Positions 25,016-37,689 are shown, counted from the stretch's first letter. The stretch: 64,000 bases of DNA from Symsagittifera roscoffensis (GCF_963678635.1 NC_087067.1:11145716-11209715); one strand, 5' to 3'. The notes: generated from the sequence alone by a model not told the origin. A program made the numbers and translations.

Positions 25016-26305
25016 AATTTTTCTAAAGAATTTTGTTCGGCCTTAATAGCTTGTTTTATCGGTTTAGTTTACTTATTTTGGGTCGCTCCGAGGAAAAAAA
25101 AGATTGATTTTTCAACTGAAAAGTTCAATTAGTTTGCGTTGTTTCAAAATTTCCAAATCAAATATCAAAGTTTAATAATTTAATTACTCAAATTTTTTTC
25201 TTTGACAACAGTTTTTATGGCATTTTTGTTTTCGACTCACTAGGCATCTACCCACTTGTCGGCTTAGTGGCCGCTCGGATGATATAAAACGCTTGTTTAA
25301 TTCTTGGTGGTTTTAACTGTTTTTTTTTTCTGATACTTCTGACTTTTTAAAATCGCTAGCTAACAATGTTGCACTTACGTTGCATTGCTAGTGATGTAGG
25401 GTTTGCTTCTATTCTGTGTTATACTTACGAGAGCAAAAGAAATTGGTGCTCATAGTTCTTGGATCTGAGTAGAAGTTGGATCTAGTTTTTTTTCAGTATG
25501 TATTAAAATGGATTTTTTCCCGGAAAAATTGAGTTATCGGACTTTTGTTTGTCTGCTTATATCTTGTTGTCATCTCGGGGATTTTTTTGTGCTTTGAGCA
25601 ATTTTTATTGTAGATCAAAAAACGCACTCCTGTTTGTTGAAAAAATTAATAGAGCTGAAGTGTATTTTCTTATGTTTTCCTTTTAATTTCACTTGAAAGC
25701 TTTTTTCGGACTAAATGGTTTCGACATATGTTTTATCGGCTTGGTTCTATTAATTTTTGCTTACGTAACTTGAAAAACAACACTTGGCTAGAAAATTTAG
25801 AAAAAATTGATGAGGGTTTATCAAAAAAAAATTTAAAAAAATTGACGGGACATAAGTATTAATTTGAGGGCAACTAGGCCGACAAAACTTGGCTAGACGT
25901 CAGATGAGCCGCAAACAAAACTGCTGTCATAATAAATTGTGATTTAAAAGATTTTGATATTCGAAAGTGTTACGACCGCTCTTTCTCTGTCAGCAGTCAA
26001 AAATAATTTTCGCTACTTTAGCCAACAATACTTTGGTAGACGCAAGTTAAGCCGAAAACAAAATTTTTGTTTTGAAAAGCTAAAGCTTCAAAACTGTGAA
26101 ACACAAAACATGAAAGTTCAGAAGAACAAAATTGAAGATACTTGGAATCACCAAAATGGCGATTTGTCATAATTTTTGAAAAAAAAACTGATGAAGAAAT
26201 TAAATTTTCAAGATTCGCTATTGAGTCTTCATTCTAACAACGAAGAAATGATATGTATCTGATATGTGTGCGCTTTTCTCAAAAAGCTTGAACGAGTAGA
26301 CTTGA

Positions 26306-27811
26306 TTAATGACTGGAACAAGGCGATGATCTTAGATGCCATTCAAATTTTAAGTCCAACTCATCACATCTTCTAATCGTGGCCTGATCCAACGTGTTTT
26401 TGACAATGTTTTCGAAAAAATTGAAGTGCAGCAACGTAGTGTTGAATTTGTGCACCCTTCTTCTCCAAAATAACAGTTTCTGAGAGGATATTTTAGCGAA
26501 CTGAATCGGGCAAAGTGGTTGATAATCGGGATCGCCATGGCAGTTTGAAGTGAGACTTCGGACACTTAAAACTTTAAGCGCTGGTCTTGCTTTCAGAATG
26601 TAACAAGCGAGTTTCCATATTTTCCGAGGAGAGTAAAGCTGCAGTGAACTACTTACAGTTATGTTGACTATTCTCAACGAGGATAAGTCCCGCGATTTTA
26701 TCAATTTTTTCAAAGATTTTAAATCGTATGCATCATATATGATGTAAAGTTCTTCCAATTTAGAGACCATATCGCAAGCAGTGCGAGATAGAAAACTAGC
26801 ATTGGTTTTAAGAGTTTTTAAGCTTGGCGGAATCTTGAAGCGATAAGCTGTTTTTTGAGGCTTTTCTGTCTCCAAAGGTTTGCGAAGTGTGAGGTTTGCC
26901 AAGTTTGGGCATTTGACAGAAAAACACCAATTCGGGAGCTCTGGATTTTTATCCCAATCGTCTAACTGAAGCGTTGTGATTCGATCCAATACTGGACCAT
27001 TTAGTAAAGCCAAGGAATTCAGTTTGTTGCATTTGAACGAAGTGACCCTTGGCATTTTTTTGAGAAACTTGAGGTCAAACCCATCTGGGTGCGTGTCCAT
27101 TTTAATCAATGTCAGCTCCTCGACATTGAAACATAGCTGTGCAAGTTGATATGCAGTATTATGACCGTTATTCAATCGAGTTTGCTGAATTTTAAGTTTT
27201 TTCACATGATGAAAGTACCAGCTGTCAAAACTGGGAAGCTCAAATGAAGGCCAAATGTCAACTCTCAAGTCAATTTCTGTAGTTTCGTTTCCAATTTCTG
27301 TGAAAATTTCGTCAGCTACCGTGAGCGCCGAGTGGTAATGTCTTCGGTTCGATACATCACTGTTGCGCAGATCTAATACAACAGTCTTCAAATTATTCCC
27401 AAATAATTCCGGATAACGACTGCAAATCAACTTTTTTTGATCTGAGAAGAAATCATCAAAATAAGTTATATCATTTGTTCGGACAACAGAGCATAATACT
27501 GAAAATTGGTAAATTTTCCAATTAGTACTTTCGACTAAATGCGTTAGAAAATATTCGGCTCTGTTGGAGTTATATCTAACAGGAAAAGAGTGCTCTTTTG
27601 AAAGGTAATATTTTAGATTTGAAATATCATAGGTAATATTTAGTGAACAACTGTTTATGGTTCTGTAAAAATGGGAAGATATTGATCGGAAAGCCAGGAC
27701 GCTGCGCCAGCCCTCATTCTCGGCTTGGAACGAAAAAATTAGAAGCTGGCAGATTTTTCGGATAACGGATTCAGGAAGATCTGATATTTTGAACATGGAA
27801 AGCCTTTTCAT
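26306..27811 (-). CDS. F-box protein with LRR-like body, 501 residues
   Basis: An intact intronless frame from ATG (27811-27809, with G at -3) to TAA (26308-26306). Residues about 8-50 form an F-box (start FKISDLPESVIRKICQLL, then a hydrophobic helix with R.ISSHFY), the part that binds Skp1 in SCF ubiquitin ligases. The rest, about residues 140-480, shows repeated LxxLxL patterns such as VKKLKIQQT, VEELTLIKM, LANLTLRK, LEELYIIY and LSSLRIVNI, as expected for a leucine-rich-repeat solenoid that recruits substrate. By family knowledge it is a substrate adaptor; the substrate is unknown. No membrane segment or signal peptide. It is coding-like and GC-richer than its flanks. The plus-strand frame just beyond its 3' end (25954-26172) starts with TTG and looks spurious. 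Confidence 0.85.
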   Translation of the reverse strand: MKRLSMFKISDLPESVIRKICQLLIFSFQAENEGWRSVLAFRSISSHFYRTINSCSLNITYDISNLKYYLSKEHSFPVRYNSNRAEYFLTHLVESTNWKIYQFSVLCSVVRTNDITYFDDFFSDQKKLICSRYPELFGNNLKTVVLDLRNSDVSNRRHYHSALTVADEIFTEIGNETTEIDLRVDIWPSFELPSFDSWYFHHVKKLKIQQTRLNNGHNTAYQLAQLCFNVEELTLIKMDTHPDGFDLKFLKKMPRVTSFKCNKLNSLALLNGPVLDRITTLQLDDWDKNPELPNWCFSVKCPNLANLTLRKPLETEKPQKTAYRFKIPPSLKTLKTNASFLSRTACDMVSKLEELYIIYDAYDLKSLKKLIKSRDLSSLRIVNITVSSSLQLYSPRKIWKLACYILKARPALKVLSVRSLTSNCHGDPDYQPLCPIQFAKISSQKLLFWRRRVHKFNTTLLHFNFFENIVKNTLDQATIRRCDELDLKFEWHLRSSPCSSH

Positions 27812-28139
27812 TTCCGAACAAAAAATAGTGCCAAAAGTTACCGAGCTATCACTATCAACTAAGGTTTATACTGTTTTGTAACTATTTTAATCATCAAGAA
27901 TGAAGAAATGGCTCAAATTGTTAAAATAAAACGTAGTCTTAACTGATCTGTTTGTTTTGTTTGTATTTATGATTTACTTTACATGTAGTTGGAAAATAGT
28001 ATCATTTAAGCTACTATTTTTGATGCAATTCTTAAAATAGATTCAAATACATACCATCAAATGTGTGGTAATTCTCTGGAAACTGTGTATTGAGCAGATC
28101 TTTCTAAAGGCAGAGCCAGCTTAAAACAGAATAGCAGAG

Positions 28140-28715
28140 CGCCCTTAAAGTAAACAAGACTGCTCGTATCAGAGCGAATCCCTGAATGTTCTGACTGCCT
28201 TTTAAGGTTTATGGAGCAGTAGTTATTAAATGTAATAAAATAAAATGAAAAAAAAAGTTTTCTAATTTTCGAAATTTTCTTATGAAATCATCGCCCCACA
28301 CGCCAAATAAAAATACAAAAGAATAGATTCCGCTCATTGTAACAAATCAATTATGGCAAATAAGCTTCTTTCAACCAATTTGGAACAATTTCTTAGACGG
28401 ATTAAACTAAATCGCGCGTTAAATGTCCCAAATTAGCCAAAACTGCAACAATTAAACCCCCATAACTTTATGAAAAATGACCACAGGTGAAATATTTTTT
28501 CGAGTTTAGGCTCAGGACAACAATACTTTTTGAATAACGTAAGAAAAATTGCGTCAAAAATGGCCAGTTGAAAAGTCAAAATTTGTCTGAAGAAACGAAA
28601 TCCCACCCCGAGCACCAATATATCGTTACTTTCGTATCGAAAGTCGGATTAACAAGACTGCTCGTATATCATGGCAAAACTCTGAATGTTCCAATTGTCC
28701 CTTAATTGACATGGA
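28140..28715 (-). repeat. family C repeat, longest copy plus adjoining tail
   Basis: The copy starts (minus strand) at 28647 with CCGACTTTCGATACGAAAG, a small palindrome, then a gctcggggtgggatttcg block, a cacctgtgg block, a tttgccataattgatttgtt block, and ends with a tgatacgagcagtcttgttt-like tail near 28145. A second tail (28651-28715) abuts its head in the same orientation, so two copies sit head to tail. Relatives occur at 30540-30771, 30811-31230 and 39185-40730. No coding capacity. Confidence 0.7.
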
Positions 28716-28892
28716 TTAGTTTTGAGAAAAGAAAATATTAAAAACTTATACAGTTTGGACAATATCAAAGTGTAAAATTTTGAGTCGCATGAAACTAATA
28801 CGACCAATTAGCTAGCCTGAAGTCAATTTGGAACGATTTTGTTGTGCGGGATAATTCGCTCGGTGTCGTACAATTTAATGACATACAATTTA

Positions 28893-29013
28893 ACACCGTA
28901 CATTTTAACACCTAGTCACTTTACTACTAAACGATTTACATCGACAAAAAGTTAACTCCTATTTTCCAGTTTAACACAGTACATTTTAACACCTAGTCAT
29001 TTCACTACTAAAA
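28893..29013. repeat. two-copy tandem repeat, about 75-bp period
   Basis: The block acattttaacacctagtca followed by a ctactaaa block occurs at about 28905-28940 and again at about 28980-29013 with few differences. It lies just upstream of the transposase relic. Confidence 0.7.
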
Positions 29014-29027
29014 TTAAAGCTGCATGA

Positions 29028-29613
29028 ATTCCTTATCTTAACTCTTATCACACCAAAGTCAATGAATTGGGTCTGAAAGTGACCTACGAAACGAATCACG
29101 AATTAGAACTGGCTTTAAAGATGCTGCCATCCCTTGCATTCAAAAAAAAGAGAAAAGATCGGCGATTCCTATGACATGATCCTTCAGGAAATTCATAATG
29201 TATGCGACAGAAATTGTTTAAAACCCGAAAAAATTGACAAACTTGACGAGTTGTGTCTGTACTTTGGCTCTACTTATATATAAAGCTTGGTGCCAAACCG
29301 TGAAGTTTTATTCTCACCCTCCCTTTAGAACCAGCGAGATGCAGCCGTGAGTGGGATTGCTCGAACAATAAATGCTGTCGAGGGATGGCCTTTCGGGGTT
29401 CAATGTTATTTCAGCGGAGCCCACCCAAATATGTAGAAAGTAGTGGGCAGCCTCCAAAAAGACGCTTCCGTACAAAAACTCAAATTTTTTGATGCATCGA
29501 GTGGCCATAAGTTCACAAAAAAGAAAAAGTATCGAGTATTAAATGAAAGAGTACAAAAGATAATGTCCGTTTACGAAGACAAATTTGTTGTACGCTTTCA
29601 GAGCGTTGTCTAA
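29028..29613 (+). pseudogene. MULE-type transposase, C-terminal relic
   Basis: The frame starts after a TGA at 29025 and reads coding-like through TKVNELGLKVTYETNHELEL and LALKMLPSLAF. It shifts by one base near 29164 and continues with DSYDMILQEIHNVCDR to a FGSTYI segment. After stops it resumes with NQRDAAVSGIARTINAVEGW, GVQCYFSGAHPNM, VVGSLQKDASVQ and KKYRVLNERV. The order of an AL..LP.LAF block, a yFg.tYi block, a WN.-like position, R-T-N/I-N-.VEGW, then HP..WK and LQK is that of MULE transposases and their FLYWCH-linked relatives. It is broken by one frameshift and by in-frame stops at 29281 (TAA), 29326 (TAG) and 29434 (TAG). Both TAGs stand where Trp is expected. The N-terminal part, including the first catalytic residues, is missing or unrecognisable. 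Non-functional. Confidence 0.7.
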
Positions 29614-30539
29614 TTTGTGTTAAAACATTGTAAGTTTTGTCTCATATTTGTTTATTCTTTCGTATGATTAAAATTCAAATTTTATTCTTTCGTATGATTA
29701 AAATAAGGAGCTTGCAAACTCTCGGAAACGTAAAAAAAACGCAAGAACTTGACTCGTGTCTTAGCAATTTAATCATAGGACAATCGCCCTTATTTTCTAG
29801 ATGTTAGGTTGGGACTACGCGCTGGCAAACCTTTAGCTTTGCGTTGATGTGCCAACAATTCAAAAAAAGCTGAAAAAACGATCAGGTCATAAGTTTAAGT
29901 TCGAGAATAATTCTAAAAAATGTTGATTTTTAGGCTTTTGGCATTGGTTCAAAATTTTTTAAATTTCTATACCGGCTGGAAATGTCCAGAAAATTAGGCC
30001 ATATTAGTTAAAGCACGTCTAACTATTTGCGGACTTTTGAAGTTCATTGAACTTTTGCTTGTTTTTGGTTCATTTTAAGATAATTCATTGAAAATTTTGG
30101 CAAGGCCATTTTGTTTTAATTTGAAACGACTCATTGGAAATATTGGCAAGGCCATTTCAATTTGGTTTGAAACGATTCATTGAAATTATTTGCACGGTCG
30201 TTTCTGTTCAAAACTTACGCGAATTATTTAGCGCGAAAATTGTCTGGCTTTGAATGGCAAAAAATTCACTCGTTTAATTCTTTGATGTTTACCGAAATCC
30301 CTTTTGAAGTAAGTTTTCTTTTCTTTTTGGATTAAAACGGTGTTAAATCATAGAAATTGTTTTGAAATGTAGCGATGTTAAATTGCTAAGGCACCAAAAA
30401 ATAGGGAGTGAAATTGTAAGAAAATAAGTTGCTTAGATTTAAAAAAGGGGGAACCATTCGCTCGACACGCATTAACAATTCGCATTACGCTCTCAGCATT
30501 ATGAATAAAATCTTCAAAGCGCGCATAACTTAGACCAGA

Positions 30540-31230
30540 GCATGGCAAATTTGGCAATTTTCAAACCCCCAAAACTTTACAAAAACTAATTGGAGCTGAA
30601 ACATCTTTTTACATTTGAACTCAGAAAGTCGATATCTTTAATGCGGTATAAAAAAGTTTTTGTTGAAAATTTTTATTTCGGCCGGTGAAAACTGACTGAA
30701 TAAAAAAACCACACCGAGCATAAATTTTCCGTTTTCCTCGAAAGTCGGAACAATAATTATTTCAAATTTAGATCAGTTCTCAAATACTGATAAATTTATA
30801 CTGTTTTTGTTCCGACTTTCAATACGAAAGTAACGGAATATGTTTGTGCTCGGGGTGGGTTTTTTCCTCAGACAAGTTTCGACTTTTTAACTAGCCATTT
30901 TTGACAAATTTTATTTTTATCATATAAAAAGTTTTGTTGTCCTGAGCTTAAATATGAAAAGATTTTTCACCTGTGATCAATTTTTGTAAAATTATGGGGG
31001 TTTAGAGAATGCCATGTTGGCCAATTTGGGACAATTAACGCGCGATATAATTCGCGCTATTAACGCGTAAGCGGAGATTTAATCCGTCATAGAAATCGTT
31101 CCAAATTGGTCGAAAGAAGCTTTTTTTGCCATAATTGATTTGTTACAATGAGCGGAATTCATTCTTTTGTATATTTATATGACGTGTGGGGGATGATTTC
31201 ATAAGAAAAATTCAATTTTTCAGTCTGTTT
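30540..31230. repeat. two family C copies facing each other
   Basis: 30540-30771 is a reverse copy ending in cgaaagtcgg. 30811-31230 is a forward copy beginning tccgactttcaatacgaaag. Together they form an imperfect palindrome with a centre of about 40 bp. The forward copy also pairs with the reverse copy at 28260-28647, so longer foldbacks are possible around the transposase relic. Confidence 0.65.
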
Positions 31231-31984
31231 TTATTTTCTGAATAAATTTTGTTTGAGCAAAATTGACGTCCAAATGTAGACGTTTTATGTATCAAAAATA
31301 TTCAACTTGAGGCAACCTTTGTAAATTGGTATGCTCGAAGTTCGATTTCTTTTTCGTTCAATCGGGAGACAGTATTGTTTCTAGTAAATTTTAGGCAGTG
31401 AGTGCTGCAATGCATTTCTCAAGGCGAAGGTGCAGCGCAATCTAATTTCGACGCAAAATATATGCGAATTTTCAAGATCACCAACTCCATTTCTCAAAAC
31501 TACTATGATTTAAAAAAAATGTTGCTCTCACGGTCACCATATATGAGTCAATTATTCGTCTTTAGACTGTTTTCTCCATGTACCTATTTAATTTCTGTTA
31601 TCTTTCATGTTGAGTTAAAACTGAATCTGATCAATCCAATCGATATGAAGGAACTAATACTTTGTCTCCGAAAAACTCAATTTGATCGACAAAAGCATTT
31701 TGCATTTTTAATATTTACCGACCACGTGCGATGCAACAACGAATCACTATGGCAAAAACAACATTTTTAAAAATTCGATCTAAAACGATAAAAACGAATC
31801 TACTGAACAATATCCACCCCTATAGTATTTACTAAGGAATTGCCGCTCCTATAAAAAGAAGCAATAAATTAGAGGGGCTATTCTAATGGGCAAAGAACCG
31901 ATTGGGCCAAACACCCCGGGTGAAGGACCAGAAACAAAGACTTACTTTAATCTACAAAATTATAATTTAGTATGACTTCAAAAA

Positions 31985-33117
31985 TAGTACCCGCACAAAC
32001 AAAAGTAGATTAGAATCAATTTTAGAATGAAAAAAAATATGTTGAAAAAAATTAGATCAATTTTAGTATGAAAAAAGTACGAAAATAAAGTTTAAAAATG
32101 GTAAAATTGATTTCGATCAATTTAAAATTGATTTAAATTGATCGCAAATCCCAGCTATGAAAATTGATCCATTTTTTTTCCAGTCTTAATTTGTTTTTGT
32201 TTTCAAGGGGAACTAGTTTAAATCGTTTTTTTTATTCGAATTTCATCAGTTTCAAACTTTTGTTGCATTTCTTCATTGCCTATCAGTTTTCATTATACAT
32301 CCAAAGCATATTGTAGCATAAAAACGACCAAATAAAAAGAACAAAAAAATCGATAAAATTTTATGACTTCCTTACATCTTTTGAGTTCTATATTGATCCC
32401 TTTCTTGATTCGTTTCATAAATTTTGGCTCAAAATCTGATTAACATTCATGATTTTCTATGATCTGATTGATTAGTATTGAGATTAAAATCTAATTGGTT
32501 CTGACCTTTTTCTTGTTTGTTACATAGGATTTTGCAACTAATCTGAGTTACAATGATTTTTTATGATTTCACTGCATATTTTTTTCATTGCAGCTTAATT
32601 ATCTTTATCAATTCATGTTTATGATCTGATTTATGTTTATTAATTTATTGAATTCTATAACATCTGCCACGTGTATTTTTATTTAACAAACCGAAAATAA
32701 AATTTTTCAATTTTTTCAGAAGAGTATGTTTTTTGCCGTGTTAGCAAAAATATTGATTTTAAAGAGTACAGAAATCCATCCAAATCGAATTAAATTGATA
32801 TTTGAGATCTTTAAATTGATCCAAATTTTTCAAAGACGGATGATTTAAATCAAGTTAAAATGGATATAAGTGAGATTCGAATGAATTTAGGTGAGTTTCG
32901 GCTGCCTTTTAGTGAGCCAGAAAATCCATCCAAATCGATTGAAATCGATTTTTTAGACACTTATATCGATCTAAAATTTACAAAAAACTTCATTTTAAAT
33001 TGATTTAAAATCCATTTAATTCGTAAAAAGTACATTGTTAATCCATTTGGATCGATTTAAAATCGTTTTAAAATCAATTTAAAATGATCCGAAACCGTTG
33101 TTGTCAGTGCGAGTAGC
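31985..33117. repeat. region rich in ATTGATTTAAAT-like words, possible element
   Basis: Both ends are dense in aaattgatttaaatt and aaatcgatttaaaat words, with ends reading tacccgcacaaacaa on the left and (inverted) tactcgcactgacaac on the right. This could be an inverted-repeat element of about 1.1 kb or simply an AT-rich repetitive tract. The 122-residue frame just upstream (31402-31770) is not convincing. Confidence 0.35.
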
Positions 33118-36100
33118 TTAAAATGATACCATTATGATACAATTATTGAAATGAATCAATTGCAGTTCAACTAAAAGGAATTTTTTGAGGCAATTTTCTG
33201 CTTTTTGTTATGAAACCCTTGAAATAGAAAGTTTGTTTCAATTCGCCAGCGGTCAATGACAATTTGAAAATTTCGCATAATTCAGCCGTTTTCAATTTCG
33301 GCCAATTTTAATATTAGATCAACGGAAAGGTTACAAATTGTCACTCAACTTGAATTTCCCAGGATGACGAGCCAAAAAATTCCAATTACGCAAATTTTAT
33401 TTATGACAATTATTTTTTCCATAAAAAAGTTTTCGAATTTCTTCAAACTGTTCAGAAGAATAATTAAAGAAAATTATTGCCAAATTTTGCTGAGTGAGAA
33501 AAGTTTTTCTGTACAATATCATTTTTTTGGTATTTGAAAATGCTTTTCATACTTTTTTTGTTTAGGGAAATTGTCTTTTATGAATTTTTTTTTTGGAAAA
33601 AAGGGTCAACCACTGAAATTTTTGAGGTGAAGCCTCACAGACAAAGCTTGACTTAGTTGGTATCTATCAATACGCAATGTAATTTGAGTTTAAAGTACCG
33701 TTTGAATTACTTGAAACCCCACTCGAGAGAAATTTTGGCTGTTTTGTTTCAGGGCGAAACCCATAAACATAAGGTGAAACACAAAAAAAAATATCGAAAA
33801 ACTTTTTTGTCAAACCACCATACTATTTCGTTGAGCAGAAAAAGGCTTACCAAGCTATTTTCACACAATCTTTTAAATCTATGGAATGGTATAGATTTGT
33901 ATGAACGGCAATTTTTTATAGTAATTTTTTTATTGGATGGATGGAAGATATGGAGTTGTATGAAAAGCAAATTTTTCCTAAATGATTGGGACCAAAATGG
34001 CACAAAACAATTTTTAATCGATCTTTTTCCTTCAATTTTATCTTTTTTTTTTCTTCAGTTATATCAAATTTTGCTGATAGTTTTGGTTTTTGGTTTTTTT
34101 TTTTCCAACTGGTTAATTTTGTTTTTATTTTATTATCTTTTTCCGTCAAATTGAGGTTAATTTGATCTTTTTTGCCCACTTTACGGTATCTCAAAAATTT
34201 TGCGATTGATACCGCAGTTTACGATGTATCGATTCACAAATTAGTTGTACATGGTTGTACTAAGATTTTTGGATCGTTGCTTTTAAAAATCATCAACATT
34301 TTAGAAATTTTTCTGTCAAGTGCGTGAATTTTAGTTAACATTTATTAATTTTAGCAGACAATTTGTGTACCGTTGATTTGGTTAATAATGGGGTTCAAGA
34401 TGCTAAATTTTTGTCTTTAATACGTAATCTTAATACGTTCTTCCTGACTTCTGATACCAAGTTCAGTGCATTTATTAGACAAGCTCGTAAAAATTTTGTA
34501 GTGTACTTGTGACATTTCATGCCCAATTTTAAAAATTTATTAGATTACTTTTTGACAAATTCAATTGTTTTTGGGGGTTATTGATTGACATTTCTCATGC
34601 TTCAGTGTGATAATATTTGCCCTATTTGAGATCGTTGATTAAAACGAAGACATTTTTGTGGCAAATTTTGTTATTTTGGTGATTTTTGATGCAATTGTCA
34701 TGCATTTAAATGATAAGCTAGTTAAAACTTTTGCTGCAACTTTCGAAAAAAATGGTGGAATATTATTGTTCGGGGTGGCTTTTTTCTTCATAAAACACAC
34801 GTGTTCACTGTGTTTCCGTGCCATATTTCAAAAACTGGTGAAAAATTTGAAACGCTAAGGGCAATATTTAAAGTTGCACTAGTGTTTCATGTATTGCACT
34901 AGCTTTTCAAAAATGAAAATGAAATATTTGTGCAATATCCTTCCTAGACTAGAACAACCAACCAAAACAATTTAGAAAGTAAAAGTCACGTAAGAGAGTG
35001 AAATTTTTTTCGAATGTGATTATTTTGTTCAAACTTTTAACATGTTGCATCTCGAATTTTGTTTAAATCGCGACACTGCGTGTCTCAAGTTTTTCACAAA
35101 CATTATCGATGCAATATGTAGCTGTTCTTTATCTACTTCAGATAAAAATTGAAACATTAATTAGGCAATTAGGATAAAAATTATAAAATCATCTTAAAGA
35201 TATTGATACCCAAAGCTGAAAGTTAAATAGATTTTTCTTTTGTTATTTTTTGATGAATTTACCAGGTGTTTTTGGGACTACTTTGACTACTATAATTCAA
35301 GTTGAGAAAACTTGAGAAAAATTGAGAAAATTCTCTTTCATAAATGCAAGCGTATAATTAATTTGAATTGAGGCAAGCAATTTGCTCTTAACAATACGTC
35401 ACCAGGTGCACAAATTTAACATTTTTTAATTGAAGTTATTGTTTTTCTTTAAAAAAAGTTTTATTGACCTTGATTGGCAGTCGCAAGTTTCAGAGATGCA
35501 TCTTGATACGAATAGATTTGCTGATGTTCTTTGTTGCTGCTAAATTCCTTACATGTTTCCGAAACAGTTTTCCGTGATGGTTTTCCTAAAACAATTTTTT
35601 CAGTTAATAAACCAGTTTTGAGAAATGCGGATAGGTTCTGCAACTTTTTCAAGTCAATTTTAAAAAGGAAATAAAAATATTGCACAAATTGAGTAGTTGT
35701 TTGTCGTTTTTTTAGTAGAGAAAATTTTTAACAATCGAAGTGAGACTAGAAAAAAATCTGAAATCCTGCAATGGCACAATTTCTTTACAAAACAAAAGCT
35801 CAATATGCTGCATTTTTGGCTTATAATGAAACGGTAGATCAGTCAAGTTTATAAGAACAACTAAAAGGATATTGAGAAAAATATATTTGTTCCGCTCAAG
35901 TCTTTTCTGCTGCGCGAATTTAAATGGCCGATTGATTTTCATACTCAACTAACTATTGTTTCGTTAGTTCTAAGAGAATTTTCCGGCATTTTCTTTCAAT
36001 AGTTCGTCTTTTTTGCATTATAAAAATAAAATTTATTGTTTATGGTGTATTTTTTCAGATCAAAATTCGATTTTTTTTCCCACATGAATGTGTGTTTGAG

Positions 36101-36130
36101 TAAACGGACACGTTTCTGAAACTTGTGATA
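33118..36130. other. AT-rich span upstream of the B3GAT gene
   Basis: No supportable gene. A 165-residue plus frame at 33657-34154 is a by-product of long T-runs and has an overlapping antisense frame. A reverse frame starting at 35942 (starts MKINRPFKFAQQKR, with one hydrophobic stretch) lies head-to-head with B3GAT but is unrecognised. The B3GAT promoter should lie in the last few hundred bases, but I see no clear core element. Confidence 0.45.
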
Positions 36131-36234
36131 ATGTTTCCTCTTTCTAACAGGGCATCCCATTTCTTGCTTTTACTATTCATCACTCTCACAGCTATCTTGG
36201 TGCTACTTTACCTTCAAACTAATCTGTTAGACAA
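36131..36234 (+). CDS. B3GAT-like: B3GAT (GT43) exon 1: cytoplasmic tail and membrane anchor
   Basis: ATG at 36131 opens MFPLSNRASHFLLLLFIT and continues as a hydrophobic segment to about residue 29. This is the short tail plus signal-anchor of a type II Golgi membrane protein, as in all beta-1,3-glucuronosyltransferases. The exon ends in phase 2 (GAC AA then GTTAGT). The first base of exon 2 completes a Lys codon, which supports the junction. The protein transfers glucuronic acid from UDP-GlcA to galactose, either in the glycosaminoglycan linker tetrasaccharide (B3GAT3 type) or on N-glycans (B3GAT1/2 type); the sequence here does not decide which. The stem to the catalytic domain is short. 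Confidence 0.8.
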
Positions 36235-36294
36235 GTTAGTACTCAATTATACATTTAAAAAGATCAAAATGTAATTCCATTTGAAAAATATTCA

Positions 36295-36627
36295 GGTACT
36301 TGTTTAGAAGTCTGGTCCCGCCGTTATTGATGAGTTTCCGTTTAAAAACTCGTTTAGAAGGGTGGCCGCGCCACCCCACTGGAAATATACTTTAAGTACT
36401 TCAAGTGGACAAAAACAAAAAGAAAACCTGTAAACATTATTTCATTAGATTTGCCACTTATGTATTCTTTAAAATAGAATTACCAAAAATACAAATTCAG
36501 TGGCAAAATTTGGCAACTACTTTAAAAAAAAATTTTTTCGGGACTTTTATTTGGGACCATTGGTAGTTTTACGGGACCATACTTCTAAACGAGGTTTTAA
36601 ACGGGACCATACATCTAAACGAGTACC
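36295..36627. mobile_element. hAT-like MITE, 333 bp
   Basis: The left end GGTACTTGTTTAGAAGT then GGTCCCG pairs with the right end, which inverted reads GGTACTCGTTTAGATGT then GGTCCCG. An inner repeat of the ctcgtttagaag word is present in both ends. Flanking direct repeats are 8 bp (AATATTCA and AATATTCC, 7 of 8 alike), typical of hAT. It lies 60 bp inside intron 1 of B3GAT and is non-coding. Confidence 0.8.
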
Positions 36628-37210
36628 AATATTCCTTTTCAATTAAAATAAGAAAGAAATGCAAACTTTTCCGAAATTTTCTTCTCAAAAAGCGTTTAAA
36701 CTTTTATGTTTTAGACCAATTAGAATGAGAGTTTGAAAAAAGACTAATCTTTTTAAGATATTATTAGTCTCACTGGGCCTAATCACTCCAAAAAGTAACT
36801 CAGAAAACAATTATCTTGCCAAAATGGTCGCTCTGATCTCGTAAACTCACCACCCTCCCCCGTTAAAAAATTATCCTTATAAATCTTCCCAAAATAACCA
36901 AAAAAATTAATTCAAAACCTCATTGAGTTGCAAAAAAAATTCAAATTTTAACTATTGTTATTTTAATTTATCAACTTTAAACAATTGTACTTTTTCATTG
37001 ACATTAAATGTCAGTCAGAACAATAACGGATTTATCCTGATGTGAAAAGTACTGAATTAATTTTATTGGTTTTTGCCTGATTCTTATAGAGTTTCAACTA
37101 TGTTAATTCCCTTTCACTAACTAAAAATAAATATAAAATTTGGGGGAAGTGTCTTAGAAAAATCAAAAATAAAAGCTATTTGCCTGTTGGATCTTGTTAT
37201 TATCCCCATT

Positions 37211-37412
37211 GGCTTTTTTTCATTTGCATTCACTTTTCATAATTATCAATTTCATGGAGTAACGAGGAGTCTTACAGCATTAAAATTGAAGACCAGATAT
37301 GTTTTTCGTAGCCTAGCTAATCCGCATGCCAATTTTTGTTTTAATCGGATAATGCAAACAGGAAAACTTCCTATAAATTTTATTTTCACAGGTGGGGAAA
37401 AAGAAAGAAACC
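37211..37412 (-). mobile_element. hAT-like MITE, family B copy 2 (diverged)
   Basis: In reverse orientation it carries the family B landmarks ggctttttttc, ttcatggagtaacg, ttgaagaccagatatgttt, and ends ggtggggaaaaagaaag. The terminal repeats and the flanking duplication have decayed. A 92-residue open frame across it is fortuitous. Confidence 0.6.
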
Positions 37413-37689
37413 TTCTTGCAAAAATGGAAAAATGGTTACAAGGTGCAAAATTTGTATATGTTTAATTGTTCGAATCTTTTCTTAATAACAACTATATCAT
37501 TTTTTGGGCCAAATAACCATTAACTAGTTGTTTTATATCAAATCTACAAAAAAATCTTCTTTTATAAAACTATGGTGCTAATTTTGGTTTTTGTTGGGTC
37601 TCATGTGGGGTGATCGTTTTGAAAAGGAAAATTCAAAATTTTTTTGAAAAAATCATTTTTTTTTTGAAAAATGTATCACATTTTTTTTA

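Noticed and set aside
33657-34154. 165-residue plus-strand ORF
   Set aside because: T-rich sequence lowers stop frequency, the peptide is mostly Phe/Leu/Ile at its end, and antisense frames overlap. No domain is visible.
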